DNA from: Acanthaster planci
Taxonomy: Eukaryota; Echinodermata; Asteroidea; Valvatida; Acanthasteridae
Length of the DNA stretch: 64,000 bases
Assembly (NCBI RefSeq): GCF_001949145.1
Contig: NW_019091441.1
Coordinates: 80,956-144,955 of the forward strand
Reading direction: 5' to 3'
The notes beneath the pieces were generated by a model. It was not told the DNA's origin. It made no database searches and saw only the letters and a list, made by a program, of their open reading frames with translations. Of this stretch, positions 25,101-36,940 are shown piece after piece; the first letter of the stretch is position 1, and every line of letters begins with the position of its first letter. The position numbers and the translations under genes were made by a program.

Positions 25101-26146
25101 CAGTGCGGTCATCCCAGGAAGTTATCCTCTCTTTTACTTTTACTGAGTCGTGTGGTCATTTTTACTGGTGTTAAGAGTGCACCATTTTCAAACGATAATG
25201 AAGACGGTAATGTGGTGTTCAAGAATGAAAAGAAATGCAAAAGGGTCGTGCAAAATGCCCCCATAAGTCATTGCACTGACAGCTCGGTTACTTCTCCCGC
25301 GGTCGCAGTCAAATTTTCCCTGTGCCGAAAGTCCAAGTTCGGACAGTGGTCACATTTAACCATTTTTCATTTTACCACCAGCTTGGTAAAACCCTTTGGA
25401 AAAAAGTTTTGTGCGGAAATGGCTTTTGCCAGAGAAGGATTAATTCCTTTCAGAAATATGCATGTAAGCAAATTTATCACACCTAAACTTTTGAGCAGTG
25501 AAACACACAATCTGCTGCGCCCGTTCATGAAACAGGCCCAAATTAAGGCAATGATAATAGGTGGAAGGCCTGATTAACTAGAACTGTCATTATGGTACGG
25601 GTATGTAGTGTATATGCTAGTACTGTACTTGTAGTTGGGACCCATACATGGAAAGCAACTGGAATAGTAAACACCTTTGGAGAATTTGTTAAGAAAATAA
25701 TCTGATATTATGTGTGCAGTGTGTACATGTAGCTTGGAGCGTAGTGTTTCACTCAGAATGGAGCATTGTGCAAGGAGCTTATGGTTAGAAGGCTACAGCC
25801 TACATGTACATGTATATAATGGAATTGCAGTGGACACTATGTTCCATCATGGTTCCATTAAATTATTGGTTATAATACAGTTGTATGTTATGTGTGGTGC
25901 ACATGTTGGGCAAATGCTGACCATTGAACAAATTATGACTGTACTGTCATTTCGGCAAATCTGGTGGTCCTATACACCATTACATGTAATGGCAAATCCT
26001 TTATATAAATCTATATATATCCAAAAATAGTGGAAGCCCATTTGAAACATTATTAATTGAGGCATCGGTGATTTTCCTGATGAAGTACAATGTGCTTGTG
26101 TTTTCCTCCTCAGTAAATTCTAGAATTCTAGTCCTTTTCTACATCC

Positions 26147-27005
26147 AGTGAGAAAGCTGAAGTCTTCTGTGATCTCTTGTCCCAAATGTGCACTATCACA
26201 AATGCTAGTGAGCAGGCTCCTCCAGTCGAGTCTTGCACTGACTCAACCCTGAACTCTATGATGTTTCGGCCAGTTGACATCAGTCGCAAGCTTCAAAAGT
26301 TGGATGTCAACATAGCTTCAGGTCCAGATGAAATTGGAAACAGAGTGCTGTGAGAATTTGCTGCTGCCCTTGCCACTCCAATCGCAAAGCTTTTTTGCTT
26401 CTGTTTTAGTCATGGGCACTTCCCCTCTGGGTGGAAAGTAGGAAACGTTGTTCCGGGCAACAAGAAGCACTCACACACTGATCCTGCTAACTACCATCTG
26501 ATTAAACATCATAACAGTGTAATATAGTATATATTCATCAGTACCCCAGGGCTCCATCCTGGGACCTACACATGTATACTGTTTTTGGTATAAGAAATAT
26601 ATTGATGACATGAGTGACAACTTGAGGAACTCTGTCAGTCTCTATACAGATGACAGAACTCTGTACTGCATAACCAAGGATGGAGGCCGATTGTCAGCTG
26701 TCTCTAAAATGCAGATCTTGCTCAAATACATCAATGGGGCTTTGAATGAAAGGTCATACTTGCCCCAGAAAAATGAAAAGTCATAACATTGAGCAAGAAG
26801 AGACCATCAGAGCAACCTGATCTCTTCCTAAGTGGTGTGAGACTGGATGAAATCGATGAGCTTCAAACATCTTGGGGTCAAGTTTTGTGCGACTCGTAAC
26901 TTGCAAACTCATGCCAACTCCATCACAGAGATGGCAGGAAAGAGACCCAGCACCCTCCTGAAGATTGCTACCTACCTGGACTTTCAAGGCCTCTGTGAAT
27001 ATGCC
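26147..27005 (+). pseudogene. LINE reverse-transcriptase fragment (CR1/L2-like)
   Basis: From 26147 the frame reads EKAEVFCDLLSQMCTI, then RKLQKLDVNIASGPDEIGN, AALATPIAKLFCFCFSHGHF and PSGWKVGNVVPGNKK. These are recognisable fingers/palm segments of non-LTR reverse transcriptases, interrupted by one stop (TGA after NRVL). A gap follows at about 26527-26543, after which SVPQGSILGPT (from 26543), LRNSVSLYTDDRTLY and SFKHLGVKFCATRNLQTHAN appear. The catalytic box is YTDD (about 26643-26654) instead of the usual FADD/YADD. Roughly 90 residues between PANYHLI and SVPQGS are missing, so this is an internally deleted, 5'-truncated copy. Several further frameshifts follow. The clade call is from remembered family resemblance. 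Confidence 0.85.
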
Positions 27006-29057
27006 CCTCATTTATTTCCTGGATGTCTGCTAGTAAATCACAGCTTTGTAAGCTTGATGGCGTCCAGCAGAGAGATAAAGGTTACAGAAACGTACTTGAT
27101 AAATCTGTGATAATTCATAAAAGTCATGAGTCATAAAAGGATGATGGTTTGGGCTCCTGGCTTTCTTGCACTCTAATCTTAAGTCTTCTCTTAATGTACA
27201 TGTACATTATTTTTTTATGTACTCGCTGGTTTTTATGGTTGATATTATTGATGAGCGCCCGTGCAAATCACCTCTGACCTGAGTGAGATATGACAAAATT
27301 GGCAAAATCTGACAAATGTGCCAGCTTTTAAGTGGCAATTGAACAAGATGTACACATACATATGTTGTCAGCTTTCTTTGGGCAGGCTTCACTGTATGTG
27401 CGTGCCATATGCTGATGTGCTGTACACAAGGAGACTGGGAACCATACAGCCATACACCTGCTGTTGATCTCTGTGTAGTGCTGAGTTGTCCTGTTTGGAG
27501 GTTTACAGTGTGGTCGCAGTAAATCTACATGTAGATCATTAACTGTTCCCATTGGAATTTGTAACCCTCCTTCAAACTTACCGTGGCTGCACAGAAATCT
27601 TCTGTGACAACTTTCGACCTACATTGTAGTAGCTTTATTCCTGGTAGCAGTAAGTTGACAGATGTCAGTTGACTGCCTGTGCCCATTGGATTTAATTTTG
27701 TCATTCTGCAGGAAAGTCTCGGTTAGTTGACCAAAAATGTCCAATGGGAACACGGCTTTAAACTGGCTTTTTTACCCATCCTGCAGTGCAGACAAAATGT
27801 CATACAAAACCTGCCTTTGCAAAATTTTCATTCAAATGGGCTCATAGCAAATTCTGATGTTCTGGACCACTGTGAGAAACATGTTATGTAATCATTCAAT
27901 GAGACAGTGCTTTTTAAACGGTATTCATTGTGGTTTAATGAGTAAAGGTACTTAGGAAAACTTCTGAGGAAAACTTCTGAAGAAAACATAAACCAGTGCT
28001 TTTCGCTTTCCGCATAGGTTCATGCTTAAAATCCATGGCTTGTTTGTCATCCCATCCAAATGAAAATGCAATGAGAATGTCAAAGGTTCACCTGCAGGCT
28101 GCATGTTTGCTGTCTCCTGGTTTGTATGAAATGTGCACTTCAGTTCTGTCATGAATGTGGTTTGAAGAAACTTGATGTATTATGTGTTGCTCTGGTTGCT
28201 GTCAATCAATAATAGCGCAATCAAAATGTAATTAGTAAGCCCTGGTCAGGCATCTACACCTTGTCACCTTAAAAGTGCAAAGATAAATTTGCATTTATCA
28301 TTGGTGTTGATGATCATCCATCCTGACTGCAAAGTTCATTCTTGCATCTTCAACAAAAATTTACTACAATACTTGTTTGCCATGGACAAACACAGACAAA
28401 TTTGTTTGGACAGCTCCTTGCATATTCAGTTGTGCCATTCACTATTTACCAAGCCCATTTGTCTAACCTGACCATAAAACTGCAAGAATTTATCATTTGA
28501 TAGCATCCAGTATTGCCCTCTGGCCAAATGTACTCAACCTGTGTAGCATGCGGTATTGCTCATGTTATTCATTGTAGGTAGGCCATATAAATGACCCCGC
28601 TGACTTATAGAAACATCACTTTTTGTGGACTGACTCTAATTGTTATTGATTGTTATGATCAGGTCTTGTATTGAACTTCTCAAGGTGTTTGATGTGATAG
28701 GCTATGCCTATGCCTGTGTAATCAAAACAATCAGAGCTGCACCAAGCTACAGTGTTAGCTATGCTGTACTGTAGTGTGATATCTGTATGCTACATGTACA
28801 TGTACTTAAGAAAGTCACACAGGTTTCAAAAGATTCTTGCTTTATATTAGAATTTATAGTATGTGCATGGATACAGTACCCATGTTGCTTAAATCTGGCG
28901 TTGGTTAGCATTTTTTCTGAGGTGATGCCATATTATAAAATATACTCTTGACCACTTAGCCACGGGCCATTTTTAATATGAAACTGGGGAGTCAGTGGTT
29001 GTGACCTCTCAGTGTACTAAAATACATGTACATTTATTTTTGGCTTAAAAATTATTA
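27006..29057. other. Non-coding stretch, no gene seen
   Basis: AT-rich sequence with chance open frames only. It has a 13-bp tandem motif (GGAAAACTTCTGA) around 27954-27987. TCCCATTGGA near 27548 has an inverted partner, TCCAATGGGA, near 27738; these are too short to define an element. Confidence 0.5.
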
Positions 29058-29127
29058 TTAACCCTAACAGTCCTGAATCCTCCAATATTAATATGATTTT
29101 GCACACACCCTAGGGAGTTCGGGTTAA
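29058..29127 (+). repeat. 70-bp TTAA-ended palindromic repeat, copy A
   Basis: This starts TTAACCCTAACA and ends GGGTTAA, with a central TCCTCCAATATTAATATGAT and an ACACCCTAGGG block. It aligns without gaps to the reverse complement of 31161-31230 with 60 of 70 identical positions. TTAA at both ends is the target site of piggyBac and Kolobok transposons. It may be a tiny MITE or one arm of a larger element. Confidence 0.8.
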
Positions 29128-31160
29128 TTCCATGTAAGCTACATGTAGTATACATGTTGTACACTGTAGCCCATTTCTGCAGGCTCACTGCATAAACATT
29201 GACCAGCTTCAACACCAGCTCGTGACCTTGTCTGAAAATGCTGCAGGTTAGGGTATATGCAATACATGTGTCTCTCCTGTAATATCCAATAGTGTGATGC
29301 ATAAAAATGTATTCATTCCACAGATTATTCAAGTGCTAGTTCTTTACAGAGTTTTTTAATTCTTAGTTGATTAGTTTTGTCAAATTATTGTGAAGTGACC
29401 AGGCAGTGCACAAACTGGACATGTCCATGTACATGTAGATGACACAAATGACATATCACAACTGGTAAATACATGTACACACACACACACATAATTCCAT
29501 ATAGGTGCATACACCCATGCAAAAGACGACGATGAATCTTCCAAATATCGACTCTAATTACGAACAAATATGCACGACAGTGTTGCAATAAGTTTCCCAA
29601 GTTTGAGAAAAAGAGAACTTCTGTGTTTGAGTCTATATTAACAGGTAATGTACAAACTGCCAATGCCCTCGGTAAGCCTAAACTCATTATTAATGGACAA
29701 AATAGATATATAACTGTAACCAACAGTCTGAAAGAGAATTTCGATTGGTTTGAAATTAAAGTTTCTTTATAAAGTATTTCTGATGGCACTGGCAGTGAGA
29801 AATTTTGCCATTCGAACATTTTGATGAACAGTGCAATTAAATTCCCCTGTCGACATTTAATTTGGACTTCCCTCTGAAAGAAATTCCTTGTTAGAACTAT
29901 TGAATTCACCTGTTGACATTTAAGTCGGAAAATTTCTCAGAGCCGTATATGTATTTATTAGAAATATATCTGCAGTAAAATTAAAATTTGGATCCCGGAC
30001 AAAATAAATTACAATCAGGGAAAATAAGGATTTGGAAAACCCAAACTACTAGTTTGTACTGGAATCCTAGCTTTTACTCAAGGCAACAGTATCCAGGCTT
30101 GACTGGTGCCAGATAGCTGGAGACTTCAAACTGAATGGGAATCCCCGCACGGCTGCAGTGGCCAGGCCCGGTCGAACACCAACCATCATGACTCGTACTC
30201 CCTTTAAAAATCACACAGTTTGAGGCACAACAATTGCACACGTTCAATGGTCAAACAAGAATGAAAAGAATGTGTTGGAAAGATACAAAATAAAGAATCA
30301 TGATTAATGGCAGGTGCAAACTTATGTCATTAGCCATTGAAGGATAAAGGGGAGACTTTCATCTTGTAAATGAACATCAATGAAAAATTATGTTAATTTA
30401 CATACATACAGGTACATGTATATAGACCCTTTTCACCCACCTGACTGGATTGCGCCAAATGTAAACAATACCACCACGTGTGGGCCGCTTTGGCCACAGT
30501 GATTGCATATATTCCAACGGGCAGCTTCAGCCACGTGCAAGCGCACGTGTGAATGCTACATGCTTGACTAGTATATCTTGGATAAGTAGATTACCATCAC
30601 AACACTATGCACTCATTACCATTACAACACATTACGGTCCAGCAGGATTCTGACATCACAGGAAAAAGATCTGTACGGGGATGGATGCTAAACTTCAACA
30701 CATCATCTGCCTTTGTTAGAATAGTTTCAGCAGGTCCTATAAATTGATGGAAAAAGATGACATCTTGTGCATGTACTTCATTTCTGTAGTGAAAATAACT
30801 TGAAATGAATGCATTGTGCGCAGTACATGCACTTCCATTCGTTTAAATTCATGCATTGTTTGTATGACTGATTTGATTGTCAGTTCACTATCCATTATGC
30901 AGTATACTGCTGTTAATACAAAGTCTGGGCATTTGTTGTGACACTAGCATCTTGCCACTGGGATTTAGGAATAATCAAAAAGACATACAGACACAATGTT
31001 TCATGTTATGCCTTATATGCCCAATTGCTTAATTACTGACAACATGTTCAATTAAATTATTTAATTAAAAGCAGAGAAATCTTTCAAAATGTATGTTAGT
31101 TGTGCTGAAACATCCAAATTTATTTTTCTTTTGTAAGCAAGAACAACTGGAAAAGACACA

Positions 31161-31230
31161 TTAACCCTAACACCCTAGGGTGTATGTAAAATTGTATTAA
31201 AATTGGAGGATTTGGGAGTGTTAGGGTTAA
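31161..31230 (-). repeat. 70-bp TTAA-ended palindromic repeat, copy B (inverted)
   Basis: This begins TTAACCCTAACACCC and ends GAGTGTTAGGGTTAA; the two 15-base ends are reverse complements except for one base. It lies in the opposite orientation to 29058-29127. Both copies being exactly 70 bases argues for a defined unit. Confidence 0.85.
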
Positions 31231-32039
31231 CAGTGTGTTGATTTAATGTTATTCAATTGATTGCATGTGTATATATATGCTGGTATAATTTCCAAATCAG
31301 CCTGTATTTAATACGATTTGGCTCCTTTTTGAGAATATTTTTTTCATTTCATTGTTTAGCCTGGCTTGCTTTTGATTTTAATTGTTTTATCCAATACTTT
31401 TTGTCATGATTTCAGCCACACACGCATACGTGCATTTAACCCTAAAAGTGGGAACATTAACAGCAGTCTTTATGGGTACCGTTTGTGTCCCTGCTGCAGG
31501 ATATGAGGTACACTGTCCCAATTGGCAATTGGTTTAGGTGACACAGTTCATATGATTTGATGAGTGATATTCTTCAGTTGCCCTAGGGCTTTAGTGAACT
31601 AATTTGAGCTTTATCGAAAACAGTGTAAACTTAACAAAGTTCAGCTCTCATTAATATGCAAGCCAACATTACAAGTTTCTCAAAGAAAGTTAAATTATTG
31701 TCTCCATCCTAGGCTTTCCATTTCTTTTCAATATTTTGGTAGGTTAGCCTATTGCATTTAATTATTCAAGCAGAACAAACTCACCCTTTGAAAAGTAAAT
31801 TTCCAATCCTGTTCGCAACCATTTTTCATATAATCTCCCTCTATTTACTTAGCACCGAGGACCATTTTCCATCCAAAACTTTGTCAACTCTGCCCTCAGA
31901 TGGAAGCTCCTAAACCCAGGGAGTTGATTTTAGCCCATCTTTCCACAATCCTTCAATTTTTCAGCCAAACAATATCCTTTTTCAAATGAGAATGAGCTCA
32001 GCAGAAACTTTTACTTAAATGAGTGCAGTGCACCCTTGT
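31231..32039. other. Non-coding stretch, no gene seen
   Basis: AT-rich sequence with no coding or structural signal that I can assign. Confidence 0.5.
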
Positions 32040-32690
32040 AGGCTTCCACAAATTTTTGGTAAAAGGCGAAGCTGTGTGTCATGGCTGTGTGAGGTACACG
32101 TACACATGTACCAGGAGGGGATTTCCAACGGAGAAATTGCAAGACAACTCAGAGTTAGCAAGTATTACATAAAATCTAATCTCAGGAAGGAAGGGGAATT
32201 CGGGACCATGGATGTCCGTCCAAGATCTGGCCGTCCACAGGCAAGGACTTAGAGGGACAACAGGTTCCTCATGCAGTCTTCGAGATGTGACCACTTGAAG
32301 ATTGCCCCTGAGCTGGCAGTTGATCTGGTCAGTGTGACCGGTGGTGCAGTTCACCGCAGCACTGTATCAAGCTGATTGGCTGATGCTGGACCTCATGGGC
32401 GAGTTGCCAGGCATAAGCCCTGCCTCACACTGGATCATAAAGCCAGACAACTAGCCCCGGCCCATGAGCATCAGCCCAGGACAGCCATCAGTTATGACCG
32501 TGTTCAGCATGAAGACAAACCTCAGAATAAATGGGACTTATTCAAGATTATCAATCAGATTTGGGAGGAACTTGGACTGCCAAATTATCACAAATCTCTT
32601 GGCTTCATTGCCAAGAAGGTGTCATACTGTCATCGATGCTCATAGGGCCTGTACACGCTACAGATCCATGGGCCTTCCTTTGTGCTTTTC
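32040..32690 (+). pseudogene. Tc1/mariner transposase remnant
   Basis: The helix-turn-helix part reads YQEGISNGEIARQLRVSKYY followed by the linker RPRSGRPQA, a hallmark of Tc1-like transposases. After a frame change comes IAPELAVDLVSVTGGAVHRS with a stop, then LADAGPHGRVARHKPCLTLD and ARQLAPAHEHQ. The reading then jumps to NKWDLFKIINQIWEELG, the region after the catalytic domain, and a shifted frame ends with a SLPRRCHTVIDAHRACTRY-type C-terminus. The DDE/DDD catalytic segment between AHEHQ and NKWDLF is missing, so the copy is internally deleted and inactive. I could not find its terminal inverted repeats. Confidence 0.85.
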
Positions 32691-35600
32691 AGAAACTAGG
32701 TGCTGCCATCTTGTATTTTGCCGATAATATGTGTTAATGATATGTTATGAGAATATTCTCTGTTCACTTTGTGCACACGGAACAGGAATGATGTCATATT
32801 TTAACATTTTGTTGACTTCGAAGAAATGATTCACAACATAAAACATGAATTTATTGGAATATGGATATTAACAAAGACACAGGTCTAGTTTTTATTCACA
32901 TCTTTATTGCTTTTCATGATCATTAGGAATAAATATTTTGTACAAGTAGGTGCAATCAGACTTTTGCATGGCAATGTACGTGTACTGGTACTGTACGTGT
33001 ACATGGATGTAGCCCCCTTCCATAGATGCCGGTAGGAGCACTCATCTACAGAGCCGTTTAAAGGGAGAGTTGTGACATGAGTACATGTATATCACCTGTT
33101 GGAACCAAATTGTCATTTACAATGTAAGGGTCAGTACACATAGACAACTAACACACAATAGTTGCATGCTCATTGCATACATAATGAACAGCCGTTTTGG
33201 TTCCAAAGTCTGAAGTTGGCGCCACTCTCCCTGTATAGAGCTCTGATCAACCAGAGGGTATAGCGCCCCCAGTGTATGGTTGAGGTATTGTGAGAAGGTG
33301 ATTTGGTGTGAACGTGTTGGAATATGTGTGCTGCCCTCTACTATATCCCACTTTTTAAGCTTGTACATTGTTCATGTAGAAGTGTGTGTGTACATGTGTG
33401 CTTAAATCTGATTGGCTGTTAAGTTAGGGATGTTTGCACAAATATGTATAAACTTAATTGTTTTTTGCAGATCAGTTGAAAGAGAAAGGTAATGATGACT
33501 TAGCTGGGTAATTCCAGAAATTAAGGGTCAATCCAAAAGGTGTAACATTTTTGTGTTCCTGTTACATCTGACCTTTGTTGTTTTACATGGAATTGATTTC
33601 AAATTATTACTATTTGTTTGACAGGTACTTTGCATGAACTCATCATGCTTGGAAATTGGAAAATGTGTTCTGAACTTACAGAATCTTATGTCAGATTTGA
33701 CAGGGCATGCAAAAAATGGACCCCTAATTTCTGGAATAACCCAGCTGTTAAATGAAGCTGCTGAGAAAGAGGCATGGGTAATGATAAAGGCACACATTCA
33801 AAATTTACATGCATACAAAATAATGCCTGCAACCATCCATCTGACTCTGAACATACATATACAGTAATTGTGCGCATGTGCACAGGACCAGGGCTTCATT
33901 TGTGAACGACATAAGGTGCAAGAGAAAGGACATAGCGGTACTACGCCATGTATAGGCCTACTAATGTAGAGACCTTCAAGTCTCTAAATTGATAGAAGAT
34001 TCAGACAATGAAACTTGTTACTTTTGTAACTTTTTAAAATGAATGATGTTTGAAATTGATGTCTGTGGTTGAAACTGAACCTTTAGTCAATTGACACTCG
34101 GTATTAGTTGATCATGTTTCCCTAAATTGCTCAGTATACATGTAGATGTAGGTGTATGTTAGTTTCCATCTGCTGATGAATGTATGCTCTGGGCTGTCTA
34201 ATGTCATTGTAATCTAATTGAGGTCTTCCGTTGATTAAAATGGCAGGATTCACTTAACCCCTATCTTCATGCTTCATTGATCTTCCTGAGAAAATCAGTC
34301 CAAAGACCATTGATTGTTGTCTTAAGTTTCATTCAAAACATCCAAGATTTTGATTTTTTCTCTGTGGTGCCACTTCCTTTGGGAAATCATAGCTTGTGTA
34401 TAGTGTCAGCATAAATCAGGTCTATGGCAAGTGTGAATTCCTATCAGTAGTAGGGCATTGCCATGATTTCTACTCTAGGACACACACAGTTTTACATTAT
34501 TTGTCTTTGTAAAGACTACTGCTAGAGGTATGTACCGTATTTAAAGACAACAGGGCATTAGGTATGGGACAAAACGAATGGACTTACATGTACGTCCCTA
34601 GTTGGAATTTGTGGAGTGAATTGCAAGTTACATGTTTATTCTGCTATTGTTCCTATTTACTGAAAAGGGACAACTTGATTGCATTTAATTAGCTGTAAAT
34701 CAGTTGTTTTAAAGAATATCGGTTTTACAAAGCATGGATTTTGTACACACGCTTGTTTGTGTACAAAGAGCATGTTTAGGCATTTGTTCACGGACTTAAA
34801 GGCAGTGTACATGATGTGCAAAATCTCCAAATGGGAAAATAAGTCAAATAAGTCAGTAATAGTGTCGGACCATCTGTAAAATCTACCCACCAAGAATGCT
34901 GTTATTTTTGAGGAAAGAGATTTTAAAAAATTTGTCCAATGATCATCCAGATGACTGGTCTTTGGAAACTTTTTATTAGTTATCACATGAGTGCAAGTTG
35001 AACATGGAATAATGTAGTGTGTGTGTGTTCCGTATACCACAAGGCCAAAGATGCACTACATTATTCTGTGTTCCATAAGTGCAAACATTATAACAAATTT
35101 ATCTTCAAGCAAACTTGATGCGCAGTAAAGATGGTTAAGGGGCCCTTTGCATACCTTACTTAAAAAGAAGACAAAAACTAACACTGTTGTACTACAATTC
35201 TGCAATTATATCTTGTGAGCATTGGAAATGTTTATGTTTTAGCTTATTTCAATAACAACAGGGCCTACACTAAGAATAGAAATTGTGAAAATTGTCACTT
35301 TTGAATTTACAGTTATGCAGATGTGCGTTTGCTTTTAGTGTAAAAAAAGCACAGTGCGTTGAGCTAAAACAGTGCATTACGTGGGGTGTGACACAATTGT
35401 GTCACACTGTTTGTTGCCGTGTATCGACCAATCAAAAATGAGAATTCAAGTTTGCCTTAAGATGGTAAATTTAAATATCACAACCCTTAACGGGTGCTAC
35501 AATAACTTGTTTGTGATTCATTTTGCTCTTGGGTTTGAAATAAAATTAAAAGCTACAAAATACATGTACCAGGGTTCCTTCAGCATGCGCAAACACATTA

Positions 35601-36292
35601 TTAAGTGATAAAATTGACAACCATAATTAATAGTCTAAAGGAGAGTTCTGATTTAAGGCCTCATGTGTTACATTAGATATGAAGGTTTTTAAGAGTGCTC
35701 GTTTGTAATTTCTTTTGGTAGAGTTGCATTGTAATCACATGGAAAATTCCCTTTAAGGCAGCGTCGAGCATGAAGCATGAACAGATTTTAATACTTGGTT
35801 TCAAATGTATTCCATAATGTCTTTCAAGCCAACAAATTTGGTTGGATATGTTGTTTGATTTGGAGCTTTTGGGTTGTAAATTAAAAAAACATACAAAATT
35901 GTGTGGGAATGCCAGCATGTGAACATGTGTTCCCCTGGGCCTCAGGGCAATTCCTTGAATGACGGACAGGTTGTGACTAATGGCCATTATGTGTTTCTAG
36001 TCTGGCATCCTGCTGCAAAAATACTTATTCTAAGTGGCCACCTGTGAATTGATTTGCTTGCATTGATGCTTTATGTCAGCAACTATAATGGACTAAGTGT
36101 CCAATCACCTCCCAATCAGATCACACTTACTGACTATTAAAGTAATCAGTGTGGTACACATGTATCACAGAGTATACTTTCATGTACTTTTCAAGACTGT
36201 GTGTGCCATCATCAGTATCACATGTAGGGCCTACCTGCATTATACACCATGTACTGGTATGTCATACTGCATCAGGCCTCGACCCTAAGCTT
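32691..36292. other. Non-coding stretch, no gene seen
   Basis: AT-rich, with scattered CATGTAC and TAGGCCTA words and only chance open frames. No splice-bounded conserved exon was recognised. Confidence 0.5.
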
Positions 36293-36640
36293 TTTGGAGG
36301 CATGTGGCCTTGTGGTTAGGGTTTGTAGCTTCTGATCATAGGGTCAGGGGTTCGAATCCAGCTGGTGGCAGCATGTTGTGATCCTGGGCAAGTCATTTTA
36401 CCCCTATGTGCCCCTCTCTACCCAGGAGTAAATAGGTACCTGTGAGGGCAGACACGGTTATGTTTAGCTGTTTGCGCCAAAATGGCAGCACCGGGCTAGT
36501 ATACTCCCCAGGGAGCTGAGATGGTTTCAGGAATGTTCAGATGATGTGAGAACCTAATGTGCGGGGATATTGATAATACAGCGCCTCAGAATAGTTTGCT
36601 AGATAGATAGTGCATTACAAGTGCTTGTTATTATTTTTTT
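36293..36640 (+). mobile_element. tRNA-derived SINE, full-length-looking copy
   Basis: The head carries an A-box-like TGGCCTTGTGGTTAGG from 36305 and an exact B box, GGTTCGAATCC, at 36349-36359, about 44 bases apart as in tRNA genes. The tRNA-unrelated body includes CAGCATGTTGTGATCCTGGG, AGGTACCTGTGAGGGCAGAC and CCCAGGGAGCTGAGATGG, and ends in TTGTTATTATTTTTTT. The body matches the minus-strand copy at 53985-54285. No tRNA cloverleaf beyond the promoter boxes is kept, so this is not a tRNA gene. Confidence 0.85.
36349..36359 (+). promoter_or_regulatory. RNA polymerase III B box of the SINE
   Basis: GGTTCGAATCC matches the polymerase III internal promoter B-box consensus exactly. Together with the A box at about 36305 it could still drive transcription of this SINE copy. 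Confidence 0.8.
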
Positions 36641-36643
36641 CAA

Positions 36644-36937
36644 TTAACCTGCTTGGCAAGTTAACTTAATTTTTCAGTAGCCTGAAGGAATTGTCACTAA
36701 TTAGCTCACTGGACATTGTTAATAACAAAACAAACTTTGGCTGTTTTCAACTGTACTCATTTAACTGCGTCTGGAGTCATGCTGTTAATTTTAGAACTTC
36801 AAAGAAGAGGAGGATGCAAAACGGGTACTATTAATAGCAACACCGACAATTACAAGGCATAGCATATGTAACCTTTGAAGACAAATGACACTTTCAAACA
36901 GGTTGGTATTTCTTTACTTGCCCATCGGGCAAGTTAA
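36644..36937. repeat. Pair of short palindromes of TTAACTTGCC type
   Basis: TTAACCTGC-TTG-GCAAGTTAA lies at 36644-36664 with one mismatch in the stem. TTACTTGCCC-ATC-GGGCAAGTTAA lies at 36914-36937 with a near-perfect stem. Both share the GCAAGTTAA arm and are 270 bases apart, just downstream of the SINE. A third short hairpin, GCCCGCAGGGC, is near 36956. Confidence 0.55.
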
Positions 36938-36940
36938 TGA

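Larger units (their letters stand above)
9126..26146. other. 17-kb stretch without recognisable genes
   Basis: No conserved coding sequence was recognised on either strand. It contains dense ACATGTACATGT words (for example 11269-11287, 11350-11377, 14764-14790, 17508-17518, 19753-19770), perfect TGTACCGGTACA palindromes (18252-18263, 23620-23631) and poly-T or poly-A runs. A 14-bp inverted repeat lies at 9859-9872 and 9926-9939, and a 22-bp direct repeat at 19077-19098 and 19106-19127. The longest open frames (10155-10571 and 25152-25577, + strand) show no motif and are within chance expectation for this much DNA. Confidence 0.55.
29058..31230. mobile_element. Possible 2.2-kb TTAA-type element bounded by the 70-bp inverted repeats
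   Basis: The two 70-bp blocks are inverted relative to each other and the outermost bases on both sides are TTAA, so the whole interval could be one non-autonomous piggyBac/Kolobok-like element with 70-bp TIRs. The alternative is two independent insertions of a 70-bp MITE, since each block is itself palindromic at its ends. The interior has no transposase. It has a 174-codon minus-strand open frame (29385-29909) without motifs, a short CA run near 29476-29490 and a G+C-richer patch at about 30090-30190. Confidence 0.4.

Noticed and set aside
25152-25577. 141-codon plus-strand open frame
   Set aside because: The residues show no recognisable domain, and the flanks lack clear splice or promoter signals. 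Kept as chance, though it is one of the better unexplained frames.
29463-29495. CA microsatellite
   Set aside because: Only about seven CA units and mixed with ACATGTAC sequence; too short to matter.
29385-29909. 174-codon minus-strand open frame
   Set aside because: No motif, no compositional signal and repeat-like CA sequence at one end. One open frame of this length is about what chance gives in 64 kb read in six frames.
36293-36365. Possible tRNA gene
   Set aside because: Polymerase III boxes are present, but no cloverleaf or acceptor stem follows, and the same head and body recur at 53985-54285. It is a SINE head.
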